64,000 nucleotides of DNA from CAUJGP01 sp964612425 (GTDB taxonomy: Bacteria; Bdellovibrionota; Bdellovibrionia; Bdellovibrionales; Bdellovibrionaceae): NCBI GenBank assembly GCA_964612425.1, contig CAZTDX010000010.1, positions 1 through 64,000 on the forward strand. The letters run 5' to 3'. This document shows positions 23,680-31,613 of this stretch, piece by piece. The notes under the pieces were generated by a model. It had not been told where the DNA came from, did not search any database, and saw only the letters and a program-made list of their open reading frames with translations. Every line of letters begins with the position of its first letter. The stretch's first letter is position 1. The position numbers and the translations under genes are program-made.

Positions 23680-25206
23680 CTATTTATTCCACTTATATAT
23701 GTTGAAACCGTTCGCTCCTTCTAGGCAAAAAATAGTATCTTCAGTATCTGGACTCATATTTCCTTGAATTCTCAAATCAAGAGTTGATTTCAAAAACCAT
23801 AAAGTAGAAAGACCTGTTTTATCTGAATAAATAATTTTACTTTCATCGCCAGAAAAATCTAATATAGTCATTGTACCGTCTTTTTCAGCTACGCCTGCAA
23901 AAGGTCGATTTTTAAAAACTCTAACAGCTCCAATATTGGATTTAAAATTTATTAATTTAGGGCTTCCATTTAATGTATCAACTGCAGTTAAAACGGGCTT
24001 TGAACCATTATATGCTAATAAATATCTCGAGTTCGCAGTAAAATCTGGCAATTGAATAATTCCTTGCCCTCTGCCATAAATCGGTATTTCCTTACTGTAA
24101 TTTATTTTATTATTTTTTGAATCAATCTCCACTAGTTGAACTCTTGACTTTGACAGCGTGGGATCATCCGTAGGCTCCTGTAGTCCAACTCTATGAAGAG
24201 CTACATACTTCTTGTTCGGACTTACAACATCAAAATTAAGCGATATCTCAGTATCTTGCTCTATAGAATTTATTACTTTTCCTTCAGAGTTCATAACCGA
24301 TAATCCGTTTTTCGTAATTGCAAGTATCGTGTTTACATCTATAAATTGTAGATTATCGATATTCCATGCTTGATTCTTATTTTCTTCTTTAGTTTCAAAA
24401 ACCATTTTTTCATTTACTAAGTCAAAAATTCCATAATGCTTAATAATCGTTCTGTCGGCGAATGAGTTTTTGACTTCAATGGCATCGATATCTAAATAAC
24501 CTTTATCCACTCCTAATGCTCCCCCTGGAGCTTCCATATAACCTTCAGAAGTATTGTATTTTTGAAATGGAATATAAATTAAAGATTCTCCGCTCTCAGA
24601 AACTACTTTAGAATGTCTTTTCGAACTCCAATAGGAAATACAATACCCCTTAGAGCATGGTCTGTGAACGTGATGAGTTGATTCAGTCATATAATCAGTA
24701 TAAACGAATTTATTTTGCAATATGTTGAATATCTTTAAAAAGACATAATATTTGTTACCATCAGCGTAAGAAGTAAAAATTAGGGATTGCCCATCTTTAC
24801 TTAGATTAGCGGAGAAAACATGTTCATTGTTTTCTCCTTTATCAAATATCTTTTCATAGATAATTGATGATTTTTCAAAGTCATAGACTACTGTTAAATT
24901 GTTCCTATTGAACATAAATTGCTGTGAATTTTCACTGAATTCATATCCATCTAAACCGTTATAATATTGGTTTTCAAGATGGTATATAGTAATAATTTTC
25001 TTTTCATGTATTAAGAGTGCTTTAATGTCATCTTTTTCTTGAAAGACTAAATACTTGCCGTTGGGACTCAACAAAGTGAAATAAATACCATTGTCGACTT
25101 TATATTCAAATATTTTTTCAATGGGCTCCGTTTTTTTTGAATAAGCATGCGCATTTAAAAAGAATAATGCAAAAGCTGCAGGTAAAAATAATTTAAAATA
25201 TTTCAT
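23680..25206 (-). CDS. Secreted beta-propeller-like protein
   Basis: A 508-aa protein with a signal peptide (MKYFKLFLPAAFALFFLNAHA). The rest shows repeated blade-like units of about 45-60 residues with phrases such as LLSPNGKYLVF, ANLSKDGQSLIF, VVSPNKKYVAL and FTANSRYLLA. This is the SPDGK-type pattern of WD40/TolB-like propellers. A Cys/His cluster (HHVHRPCSKGYC) lies near residue 180. No enzyme motif is seen, so it is likely a periplasmic or surface binding protein. AGGAG precedes the ATG. Confidence 0.72.
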   Translation of the reverse strand: MKYFKLFLPAAFALFFLNAHAYSKKTEPIEKIFEYKVDNGIYFTLLSPNGKYLVFQEKDDIKALLIHEKKIITIYHLENQYYNGLDGYEFSENSQQFMFNRNNLTVVYDFEKSSIIYEKIFDKGENNEHVFSANLSKDGQSLIFTSYADGNKYYVFLKIFNILQNKFVYTDYMTESTHHVHRPCSKGYCISYWSSKRHSKVVSESGESLIYIPFQKYNTSEGYMEAPGGALGVDKGYLDIDAIEVKNSFADRTIIKHYGIFDLVNEKMVFETKEENKNQAWNIDNLQFIDVNTILAITKNGLSVMNSEGKVINSIEQDTEISLNFDVVSPNKKYVALHRVGLQEPTDDPTLSKSRVQLVEIDSKNNKINYSKEIPIYGRGQGIIQLPDFTANSRYLLAYNGSKPVLTAVDTLNGSPKLINFKSNIGAVRVFKNRPFAGVAEKDGTMTILDFSGDESKIIYSDKTGLSTLWFLKSTLDLRIQGNMSPDTEDTIFCLEGANGFNIYKWNK

Positions 25207-25624
25207 TTGAGTCTCCTATATTGGAAATTGAATTCAATCTCAAAGGTGAGTAAAAAAATACAAACTAGAGTAAACTTTTTAAAGTTATGCTAAGTTATTT
25301 TCATCAATACATCGATTAGAACTATTGCTCCCTTTGAGATGACACTTAGCTTGATGAATGCAACTCTGTAAACTACAACAACTGTCAAAAATCATTTTTT
25401 TTGACAAACTCATTCTATGGATCACAAAAAATTATTAATAAAATTAGATATAAAATATAGATAGACTTTATTTGCTCTTGTACTAGAGACAAGATTTACA
25501 AACGCTTTTATCTAGTGCAAAAAGAATTAGAATTGTTGAACCGCTTGAAGAATGTCGATCTGGATAATCGAAGGTACAAATTTTATTTACAAGTCACTTT
25601 GAATTTATCAAATTTAAATTAATA
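25207..25624. other. AT-rich intergenic region
   Basis: No supported gene. It carries the upstream region of the secreted propeller gene, including a perfect 12-bp palindrome ATTGAATTCAAT (25227-25238) close to its start. A 34-codon open stretch near 25516 has no ribosome site and was not called. Confidence 0.4.
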
Positions 25625-26617
25625 TTAAAATCGATAACGTAAATTCACTTGAGTCGTTAAATCTTGTTGTGAGCCATTGGATAAGCCTGACGTATCCGGT
25701 GCATTACTAAAGCTAATCATGGGTAAAATAGAAAACTTTGGAAGAACCTGAAAGCGTGCATAAGCTCCATAAAAGGTTCTCGAAAAAGAATTATCATAAA
25801 TTGGAGCTGGTTGATACATCACCTGTCGCTCTGTCAACTCTACCCATGTTTTACCGATGAACCCACCAACACGAAATGGCGATGCCAATTCAGCAATTCC
25901 ACGTATCGACTTTTCCGCACCACCTTCATATCGAGTTTGAGTGGGGTTGGCAGTTATTCCGAGCGTAATATTACTTTCGTTAACAGTTCGAGTGTCTTTG
26001 TATAAGTAAGAAGCTTCGCCACCTAAAATCAAATATTCAAGACGATAATAATATCCCAACAAGAGTTCAGAAGAGGAGCCTCCACTCAGAGCTGTCCCTT
26101 CCACTCTACTAATACCATTGTATTGAACTGTTTTAGGACCCATATCAGGCGTGTAAGTCCCTGAGACTAAAAGTCCAGAGTTATCGTTTCTAAATAAATA
26201 AGATAAATTGATTTGTGGTTCTTTAGTTCCTTCAAAGCTAGAGCGAGTTTCGCGATCCCTCTCTTGGACTGATCGACCACTAACAGAGAAATAGGTATTA
26301 TCTGTTAATGCATAGGCTATTTGATATGGAATAAAATCAGTTTGTGGACTCGTTTTGATATTGTTGGCTTGGCCATTCAAAGAGCCATTACTACCTTCTA
26401 TATGTCCTATCCCACTAGAGATTTCAAACATCCCTTTTTTCAATCCGAGCTTATAAGCAGGAAGTATTTGTGCACTCGTGTAGTTGGTTGAGATTTCAGG
26501 TGATGAATCAATTTTCGTAGTAACCACGTTATTAGAGTCGATCTGTGGAGACTGTCCATAGCCTATTAATGAATAGGATAGCGCCAGTATTGCTGGTAAA
26601 GTCTTATTTATTTTCAT
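25625..26617 (-). CDS. Predicted outer-membrane beta-barrel protein
   Basis: A 330-aa protein with a signal peptide (MKINKTLPAILALSYSLIGYGQ). The remainder alternates short amphipathic strands and Gly/Ser/Asn-rich turns and ends in LRYRF. A terminal Phe after alternating aromatic residues is the mark of outer-membrane barrels. The downstream ATG (26617) is chosen because GGAG lies upstream and the signal peptide begins there. It may be a channel or transporter; no substrate can be named. Confidence 0.72.
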   Translation of the reverse strand: MKINKTLPAILALSYSLIGYGQSPQIDSNNVVTTKIDSSPEISTNYTSAQILPAYKLGLKKGMFEISSGIGHIEGSNGSLNGQANNIKTSPQTDFIPYQIAYALTDNTYFSVSGRSVQERDRETRSSFEGTKEPQINLSYLFRNDNSGLLVSGTYTPDMGPKTVQYNGISRVEGTALSGGSSSELLLGYYYRLEYLILGGEASYLYKDTRTVNESNITLGITANPTQTRYEGGAEKSIRGIAELASPFRVGGFIGKTWVELTERQVMYQPAPIYDNSFSRTFYGAYARFQVLPKFSILPMISFSNAPDTSGLSNGSQQDLTTQVNLRYRF

Positions 26618-26960
26618 GGTTTGATCTCCACTCTTTTTATTGATAAAAGAACTCATCTTTAGGGTCTGCAAAGTTCGCGCCAGGCGCTATGAATGAACTT
26701 TTATAATCGTTCATTGTAAATAATTAATATTTATAAGTAGTTAATATAAACGAAATAATATTTTAGAGTGATGAGCCGTGTTTCCCTGTAGAAAGGGTTG
26801 ACATCAAATCAATAATTTCAACACTTTTATAATTTTCAATGTTTATCAATGTTTTTAAAAGTGAACTGACAAAAAAAGTCATCTTGAGTAAAAGTTCGTC
26901 GAGAACTTTCAATGATGCCCTCCTATAAATTCAGAGTCATACACGCTGTTTCAAATTGGT
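26618..26960. promoter_or_regulatory. Divergent intergenic region with inverted repeat
   Basis: Region between the barrel gene (minus) and a secreted protein gene (plus). A perfect 7-bp inverted repeat, AATGAAC-N10-GTTCATT (26692-26715), surrounds an ATTATAA-like -10 on the minus strand. It lies about 75 bases before the barrel start codon, so it is a candidate operator. The rest is AT-rich with no gene. Confidence 0.4.
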
Positions 26961-27899
26961 ATGGTCTTTGAAAGAGTCTGGATGATGCTTTTTTTTGTTC
27001 GTCGAAATATACTCATACTTACTTTCTTATTGATAAATCCTATCAAGGGGTTTTCTTTGGAATTGCCATGGGGAGATTCTTCAAGTCCCAGTCGCTCCAA
27101 AGTATACAACCGCATCAATGGTTTAAAGCTTTCTAAAGAAGGGCCAAACTGCTGGAATGGAGCCTTGATAAAGGCTGGATTAGCTCAATCCGTTCGATTT
27201 GTGCCATTAGCGGAATATTGGTTTTGGATGAACTCTCCTTACTGCAAAAAGTTAGGTCCCAATGATAAGCCTAAAATGGGAGATCTGGGTTCCTTATTCT
27301 GGGAGGGTAAAGGGCATTACCATAGTTTTACATATATTAACTCGCATTGGGTTTTTTCAAAAAATAGTCCCGATCCAAAATATGAGTACAAAATTCAGCG
27401 ATTTGAAGACATGTTTTTCCCGGAATATAAAAACACCGCTAAGAAATGCTGGGGCAATATACTTAAATCCAGTGCTTCCGACTGTAAATTTAAAGTTGAA
27501 TTTCATCGCTGTAACCCCATTGACCTTAACTTCTTTAATGAAGATCAAGAAATGACTCGTTGGATGAGTAAAATAGTTCCTATTGAGGAAACTATTTATC
27601 AATGGGTAAAGGGAACCGGAGCCGTGACACTCAAAGAATATGAGAAGGCAATTATTGATTTAAATAATATATTGCACGAGGTTCATTCAAAATCGAGAGT
27701 TCAACTTACTAAACTAAAAATATTTAAACTTGAAGCTCTCGAATACCGTTTGATGGGTTTAATTCTGTCAGACATTAAGATTTCCTTAAAATCATCAAAG
27801 CTTCACACCATAATCACTAACGTTTATAAAGCTCAAAAAGAAAAGTCCATTAAGACAGGGAAGAGTGTAGCTACTATTATAACGGAACCTAAGTCCTAG
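26961..27899 (+). CDS. Secreted protein, candidate Cys/His hydrolase
   Basis: A 312-aa protein (or 305 if it starts at ATG 26982) with an N-terminal signal sequence (ILILTFLLINPIKGFS). It contains EGPNCWNGAL near residue 60-70 and, about 60 residues later, a GDLGSLFWEGKGHYHSFTYI stretch. A Cys at a helix start followed by a His in a strand is the layout of NlpC/P60 and papain-like hydrolases, so a peptidoglycan or peptide hydrolase is possible. Residues 180-310 are helical. This is pattern-based inference; the family is not recognised. It overlaps the convergent GST gene by 11 bases. Confidence 0.65.
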   Translation: MVFERVWMMLFFVRRNILILTFLLINPIKGFSLELPWGDSSSPSRSKVYNRINGLKLSKEGPNCWNGALIKAGLAQSVRFVPLAEYWFWMNSPYCKKLGPNDKPKMGDLGSLFWEGKGHYHSFTYINSHWVFSKNSPDPKYEYKIQRFEDMFFPEYKNTAKKCWGNILKSSASDCKFKVEFHRCNPIDLNFFNEDQEMTRWMSKIVPIEETIYQWVKGTGAVTLKEYEKAIIDLNNILHEVHSKSRVQLTKLKIFKLEALEYRLMGLILSDIKISLKSSKLHTIITNVYKAQKEKSIKTGKSVATIITEPKS

Positions 27900-28461
27900 G
27901 ATCTGTGAGTTGCACTCTCGGCTGATTTTGATTTCTGGTTTTAAAATATAATAAATGGGGAAAGCCAGAAAGTTCTGTTAGTGAGCGAAATTGAATCCAA
28001 TCAACCAATGCATATAAGCACATTGAAATAAAATTCCAGTCTGAAAAAGTACTGCTAGCGACCTTGCTATCTAAATAAGACAAAGTATTTTGAATTCTCT
28101 CACGGTGACTGATTTCAATGGGCGTATTTTTTGGAAGAGTAAGCTCTGATCTTTTTGCAAGTAATGTTTGTACCAGGCTGTCAGACACATCACTTATTGC
28201 TGTTAACAAGTTTTCTTCTTCGATTTGCAATGATCGGTGGTATCCCTTTTTACAGAGAATATTAAAAATAACTCTTGAATCCCAGACCGTTGCTTCGTCA
28301 ATCACTAAAATAGGAATCTTTAAGAGCGGTGAAATTTTAAGTAGCTGCTGTCTCTCCGTGGCATTAAATATATCAACTTTTTTAAATTCGTACTCACTTT
28401 CATTGAGCAAGAGTCGAATTCTTCGAACAAAAGGAGACGTTTGAGAACCATATAATATCAT
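27889..28461 (-). CDS. Glutathione S-transferase family protein
   Basis: A 190-aa protein with a thioredoxin-fold N-terminus typical of GSTs (MILYGSQTSPFVRRIRLLLNE, then LLKIPILVIDEATVWDSRVI, containing the cis-Pro and the Asp-Ser glutathione contact) and a helical C-terminal domain. The active site is the Ser/Thr type (GSQTSPF), not Cys. It is somewhat short (typical 200-220 aa), the final helix being reduced. Substrate unknown. GAGGT precedes the ATG. Confidence 0.8.
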   Translation of the reverse strand: MILYGSQTSPFVRRIRLLLNESEYEFKKVDIFNATERQQLLKISPLLKIPILVIDEATVWDSRVIFNILCKKGYHRSLQIEEENLLTAISDVSDSLVQTLLAKRSELTLPKNTPIEISHRERIQNTLSYLDSKVASSTFSDWNFISMCLYALVDWIQFRSLTELSGFPHLLYFKTRNQNQPRVQLTDPRT

Positions 28462-28633
28462 TGCACACCTCGGTTATGTTTTTGATGCAGATGTCAGTTC
28501 TTTCAGCATAAACGCAGTCTATGCAAAAGAAGTATTGAGAGGCATTGAGCATTAGTAAAGTAAAATCTATTTTATTATTTCCATAATGAAAAAAAATGAT
28601 TATAAACCAATCTCACCAAAAAAGGAAAAAGCG

Positions 28634-29497
28634 ATGATTATTTTAGACGGTAAGCTCGTTGCAAATAAGTTAAAAATGAATGTAGCAGAACAGGCCCTCG
28701 AATTTGAAAAAAAAGTGGGTCGCAAACCGGGTTTAGGAGTTATCATCGTTGGGGATGATCCTGCCAGTCACGTCTATGTTCGCAATAAGGAGAGTGCTTG
28801 CGCTGCCGTTCATTTTTATTCAGAAAAAGTACAATTGCCAGCGCAAATAGCACAAGCTGATTTGTTGTCCGCCATAAGCAAATTGAATAAAGACCCTAAA
28901 ATTGATGCTTTTTTAGTTCAGATGCCATTACCACCTCATTTGTCATCGCATCAAATATTAGATGCCATTGATCCTTTAAAAGATGCTGATGGATTACATC
29001 CTATAAACATGGGTTATTTATGGGTAGGAAGGCAGAGGGTAGCGCCTTGTACTCCCTGGGGAGTTATGAAAATTTTAGAGCATTACCAAATTCCGATTAG
29101 GGGTAAGCAATGTGTTGTTGTTGGAAGAAGTCAAATTGTGGGTCGCCCCATGGCGCACCTTTTGACATCTGCTGATGGCACAGTCACTGTCTGCCACAGT
29201 CGAACACCCAATATGCATGAAATAATTAAAAAGGCGGATATAGTGGTTGTCGCCGCAGGGCAAAGGCACCTTCTTGGGCGTGAAGATTTTAAAGAGGGTT
29301 CAGTTGTTATAGATGTTGGAATCCACGGTTCAGGTCAGGGATCAGGAGTGACTGGAGATGTTCGATTTACAGAACTTGAAGGTTGGGTCTCCGCTGCAAC
29401 TCCTGTTCCTGGGGGGGTGGGGCCAATGACTATTGCGTGTTTACTTGAAAATACATTAACGTTGGCTCAGCTTCGCCAACAAGCGGCTAGCATATAA
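28634..29497 (+). CDS. folD: Methylene-THF dehydrogenase/cyclohydrolase FolD
   Basis: A 287-aa bifunctional cytosolic enzyme that interconverts 5,10-methylene-THF and 10-formyl-THF for purine and formyl-Met synthesis. Catalytic Tyr48-x3-Lys52 (YVRNK), VVGRSQIVGRP in the NADP domain and the C-terminal PVPGGVGPMTIACLLENTL are all present. ATG 28634 is chosen because AAAGGA sits seven bases upstream and the known N-terminus begins there. The 16 in-frame codons before it are not conserved. Confidence 0.95.
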   Translation: MIILDGKLVANKLKMNVAEQALEFEKKVGRKPGLGVIIVGDDPASHVYVRNKESACAAVHFYSEKVQLPAQIAQADLLSAISKLNKDPKIDAFLVQMPLPPHLSSHQILDAIDPLKDADGLHPINMGYLWVGRQRVAPCTPWGVMKILEHYQIPIRGKQCVVVGRSQIVGRPMAHLLTSADGTVTVCHSRTPNMHEIIKKADIVVVAAGQRHLLGREDFKEGSVVIDVGIHGSGQGSGVTGDVRFTELEGWVSAATPVPGGVGPMTIACLLENTLTLAQLRQQAASI

Positions 29498-29532
29498 CTG
29501 TTAGATTAAGCACTTTACTGTTTAAACAAGTT

Positions 29533-30147
29533 CTATTTAGTGTTTGAAATACTTTTAAACTGAAGTGTCGCAACGCCCACGGGGCCTGTGATAATCAACT
29601 GAGACTCTTGTTCCTCAATAGAAGAGCGAGGGGCGTCAAATGACACTGTATAAGCCGTACTCCAGCGATTATGTCTAGGATAGAGACTTGTTATTTCCAC
29701 GGGTAGAAGAGTCATTTTTTTGGGGGTGCCAACATATTCTTGGTTTTTTGTTTTTAAAATAATTTTCCAAAGGGTGTTTGTTCTTAGGAGGTCTCCACTT
29801 TTTTTATCTGGTGTGAAAAAACTAACGAAGACTTCTGTCTTGTCTTTGGTGGTACTTTTTTTAGTTTCTAGTTCAGCTTGAAACTTGGAATTTTCCCATT
29901 GAAAGAGGGTTGCTTGGCGCTTAACTTGAGCTGTAATAACTTGAGTATTAATTAGCGTCGCAGAGACTTCTAGCAAATTGTACGGGCCATCGTATTTTTG
30001 ACTATGATCAGTGTAGTAATCAACAATGTCCTCATACTGCCCTTCAGTGATTCTATTTGTGTTGTCGTTTTCGGTCATTGAGCTACTCGCGCAAGAAGTT
30101 GTGGCAAAAATATAAAGTAAGAGTCCGGCGCAGGCGATTATATTCAT
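29533..30147 (-). CDS. Hypothetical lipoprotein
   Basis: A 204-aa protein with a short hydrophobic leader and a possible lipobox ending at Cys19 (IFATTSC). The rest is beta-rich with a mid-protein TPKKMTLLPVEITSLYPRHN segment and a C-terminal ITGPVGVATLQF. No known family is recognised. GAGG upstream of ATG 30147 decides the start over an in-frame Met 11 codons earlier. Probably attached to the periplasmic face of a membrane. Confidence 0.68.
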   Translation of the reverse strand: MNIIACAGLLLYIFATTSCASSSMTENDNTNRITEGQYEDIVDYYTDHSQKYDGPYNLLEVSATLINTQVITAQVKRQATLFQWENSKFQAELETKKSTTKDKTEVFVSFFTPDKKSGDLLRTNTLWKIILKTKNQEYVGTPKKMTLLPVEITSLYPRHNRWSTAYTVSFDAPRSSIEEQESQLIITGPVGVATLQFKSISNTK

Positions 30148-30281
30148 CGTCGTTCCTCTGTTGTTGATTGAAGTGATCACGAAACTATATTAATTATGTA
30201 GATAATTCATAGTTGAGTCACGTCGTTCTTGTTGAAAAAGTGAATTTCGTTTATAAGCTCCAGGCTTAAGGAAATTTTCTC

Positions 30282-31118
30282 ATGAAAAATAAAAGTTATA
30301 AAACTAAAAATTCTAAAACCAGTCATCGAAATCCAACTCATCAGGGGGCATCACGAACACCTCGCAGTTCAAATCCTACGAGTAAAAAAGGAACGAGGTG
30401 GACTGTTGGGTTGCATTCTGTAAAAGAAGCCTTAAAAGTTCGCTCAGAGGATGTTCTTCGTATCTGTTTAAGAACTCAATGGGAGAGTTCTCATGAGCTT
30501 CAAGAGATAGCAGTGGAGGCCCGTCGGCGGCAAATTCCAATAGAGGCTTTGGGTAATGATAAGCTGGAGCGAATCAGTGGACACAGTCAGGGTGTTGTTG
30601 CTGAGATGAAAGATTTTCAGCCTGTGAATATTGAAGATTTGGGCCATCATGAACACTCTATTATACTATTTTTGGATGGTGTAGAGGACCCTCACAATTT
30701 AGGCGCAATACTGAGATCAGCATGGTTGCTTGGTATTGAAGCAATAATTTTGCCTTTAGATAGGGCTGTTGGTTTAACCCCTGCTGTGCACAAAGTTTCT
30801 TGCGGGGGGGTGGAGCATGTTCCAGTATTGAGAGTTCCTAATTTTACTCACGCAATGAATTATTTAAAAGAAAAGGGATTTTGGATTTATGGTCTTTCTG
30901 CACAAGGGAAGGGAACTATTTCAAAATTGAAACTTGGAGAAAAAGTAGCTTGGGTTTTGGGCGCCGAAGATAAGGGGCTGCGATCGACAACTGAAAAAAT
31001 GTGTGATGAGCTTGTTTCGATACCACAAATGGATAATGCAGCCAGTTACAACGTCTCAGTTGCTGCAGGAATCACCATGTACGAGTCTCGAAGGCAACAA
31101 GGTTGGGAAAAACTTTAA
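30282..31118 (+). CDS. rlmB: 23S rRNA 2'-O-methyltransferase RlmB
   Basis: A 278-aa SpoU/TrmH-family methyltransferase with a trefoil-knot fold. A Lys/Ser/Thr-rich tail of ~38 residues precedes the L30e-like RNA-binding domain (VGLHSVKEAL), then the three SPOUT motifs: EDPHNLGAILRSAWLLG, WVLGAEDKGLR and IPQMDNAASYNVSVAAGI. This pattern fits RlmB (Gm2251) most closely; other TrmH-type targets cannot be excluded. It precedes the translation supercluster. Confidence 0.88.
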   Translation: MKNKSYKTKNSKTSHRNPTHQGASRTPRSSNPTSKKGTRWTVGLHSVKEALKVRSEDVLRICLRTQWESSHELQEIAVEARRRQIPIEALGNDKLERISGHSQGVVAEMKDFQPVNIEDLGHHEHSIILFLDGVEDPHNLGAILRSAWLLGIEAIILPLDRAVGLTPAVHKVSCGGVEHVPVLRVPNFTHAMNYLKEKGFWIYGLSAQGKGTISKLKLGEKVAWVLGAEDKGLRSTTEKMCDELVSIPQMDNAASYNVSVAAGITMYESRRQQGWEKL

Positions 31119-31136
31119 ATTTTTTAATAGAATCCT

Positions 31137-31165
31137 TTGACTCTTAACAAAAACATCCATAGAAC
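31137..31165 (+). promoter_or_regulatory. Possible promoter of the tRNA-tuf unit
   Basis: TTGACT (31137-31142) and TAGAAC (31160-31165) are separated by 17 bases, about 70 bases before the first tRNA. The -35 is good and the -10 moderate. Confidence 0.4.
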
Positions 31166-31234
31166 TCGAAATCTAAGTCGACAATTTAGGGCGCTCGTTG
31201 CATTTTATGCGAAGGAGCCTTTTGTTGTCTTAGG

Positions 31235-31310
31235 GCTGGCTTAGCTCAATTGGTAGAGCAGCTGATTTGTAATCAGCAGGTCGCGGGTTCGAGTCCCATA
31301 GCCAGCTCCA
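31235..31310 (+). tRNA. tRNA-Thr (UGU)
   Basis: A 76-nt cloverleaf with CCA encoded. The acceptor stem GCTGGCT/AGCCAGC is perfect, the D arm standard, the anticodon loop TTTGTAA with anticodon TGT. The T stem is GCGGG with CCCAT: it has a C-A mismatch and a G-U pair, unusual for a functional tRNA. It is first in an array ordered like E. coli thrU-tyrU-glyT-thrT-tufB. Confidence 0.92.
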
Positions 31311-31332
31311 GTTTTTGAAAGCTTCAAGATCC

Positions 31333-31379
31333 GGAGAGATGCCCGAGTGGCTAAAGGGGGCAGACTGTAAATCCGCTCC
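31333..31379 (+). pseudogene. Truncated tRNA-Tyr (GUA)
   Basis: The first 47 nt match tRNA-Tyr: acceptor GGAGAGA, D arm CCCGAGTGGCTAAAGGGGG, anticodon loop CTGTAAA with GTA. The anticodon stem has one mismatch. Sequence then breaks into a T8 run; the long variable arm, T arm and 3' acceptor strand are missing. Seven bases GCGGGCG (31393-31399) just after resemble the 5' acceptor strand of a tRNA-Gly, the next gene expected in this array, which is otherwise absent. Confidence 0.75.
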
Positions 31380-31407
31380 ATTTTTTTTGTTTGCGGGCGC
31401 ATGATGT

Positions 31408-31482
31408 GCCCATGTGGCTCAGTGGTAGAGCACACCCTTGGTAAGGGTGAGGTCGCGGGTTCAATTCCCGCCATGGGCTCCA
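31408..31482 (+). tRNA. tRNA-Thr (GGU)
   Basis: A 75-nt cloverleaf with perfect acceptor (GCCCATG/CATGGGC), D, anticodon (loop TTGGTAA, anticodon GGT) and T stems (GCGGG/CCCGC), with CCA encoded. It lies 131 bases before tuf, matching the E. coli thrT-tufB arrangement, and is probably co-transcribed with tuf. Confidence 0.95.
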
Positions 31483-31613
31483 CTAAGTTTTGGGTTTTTG
31501 TTATTATGGGTTGATTAAATTAAAATATTAAAGGTAAACTAATTAGATTTAAGTTTAAAATTTAAAACAAAATAAAAGAAATCGAAAGTGATTTTCTATA
31601 CTAGGAGGAATCA

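Noticed and set aside
25516..25622. 34-codon open stretch
   Set aside because: No Shine-Dalgarno and no similarity to known proteins; likely chance.
31241..31483. 80-aa minus-strand frame over the tRNA array
   Set aside because: It is the antisense of tRNA genes, a known source of false proteins (MAGIEPATS-type). The same applies to minus-strand frames over tRNA-Trp.
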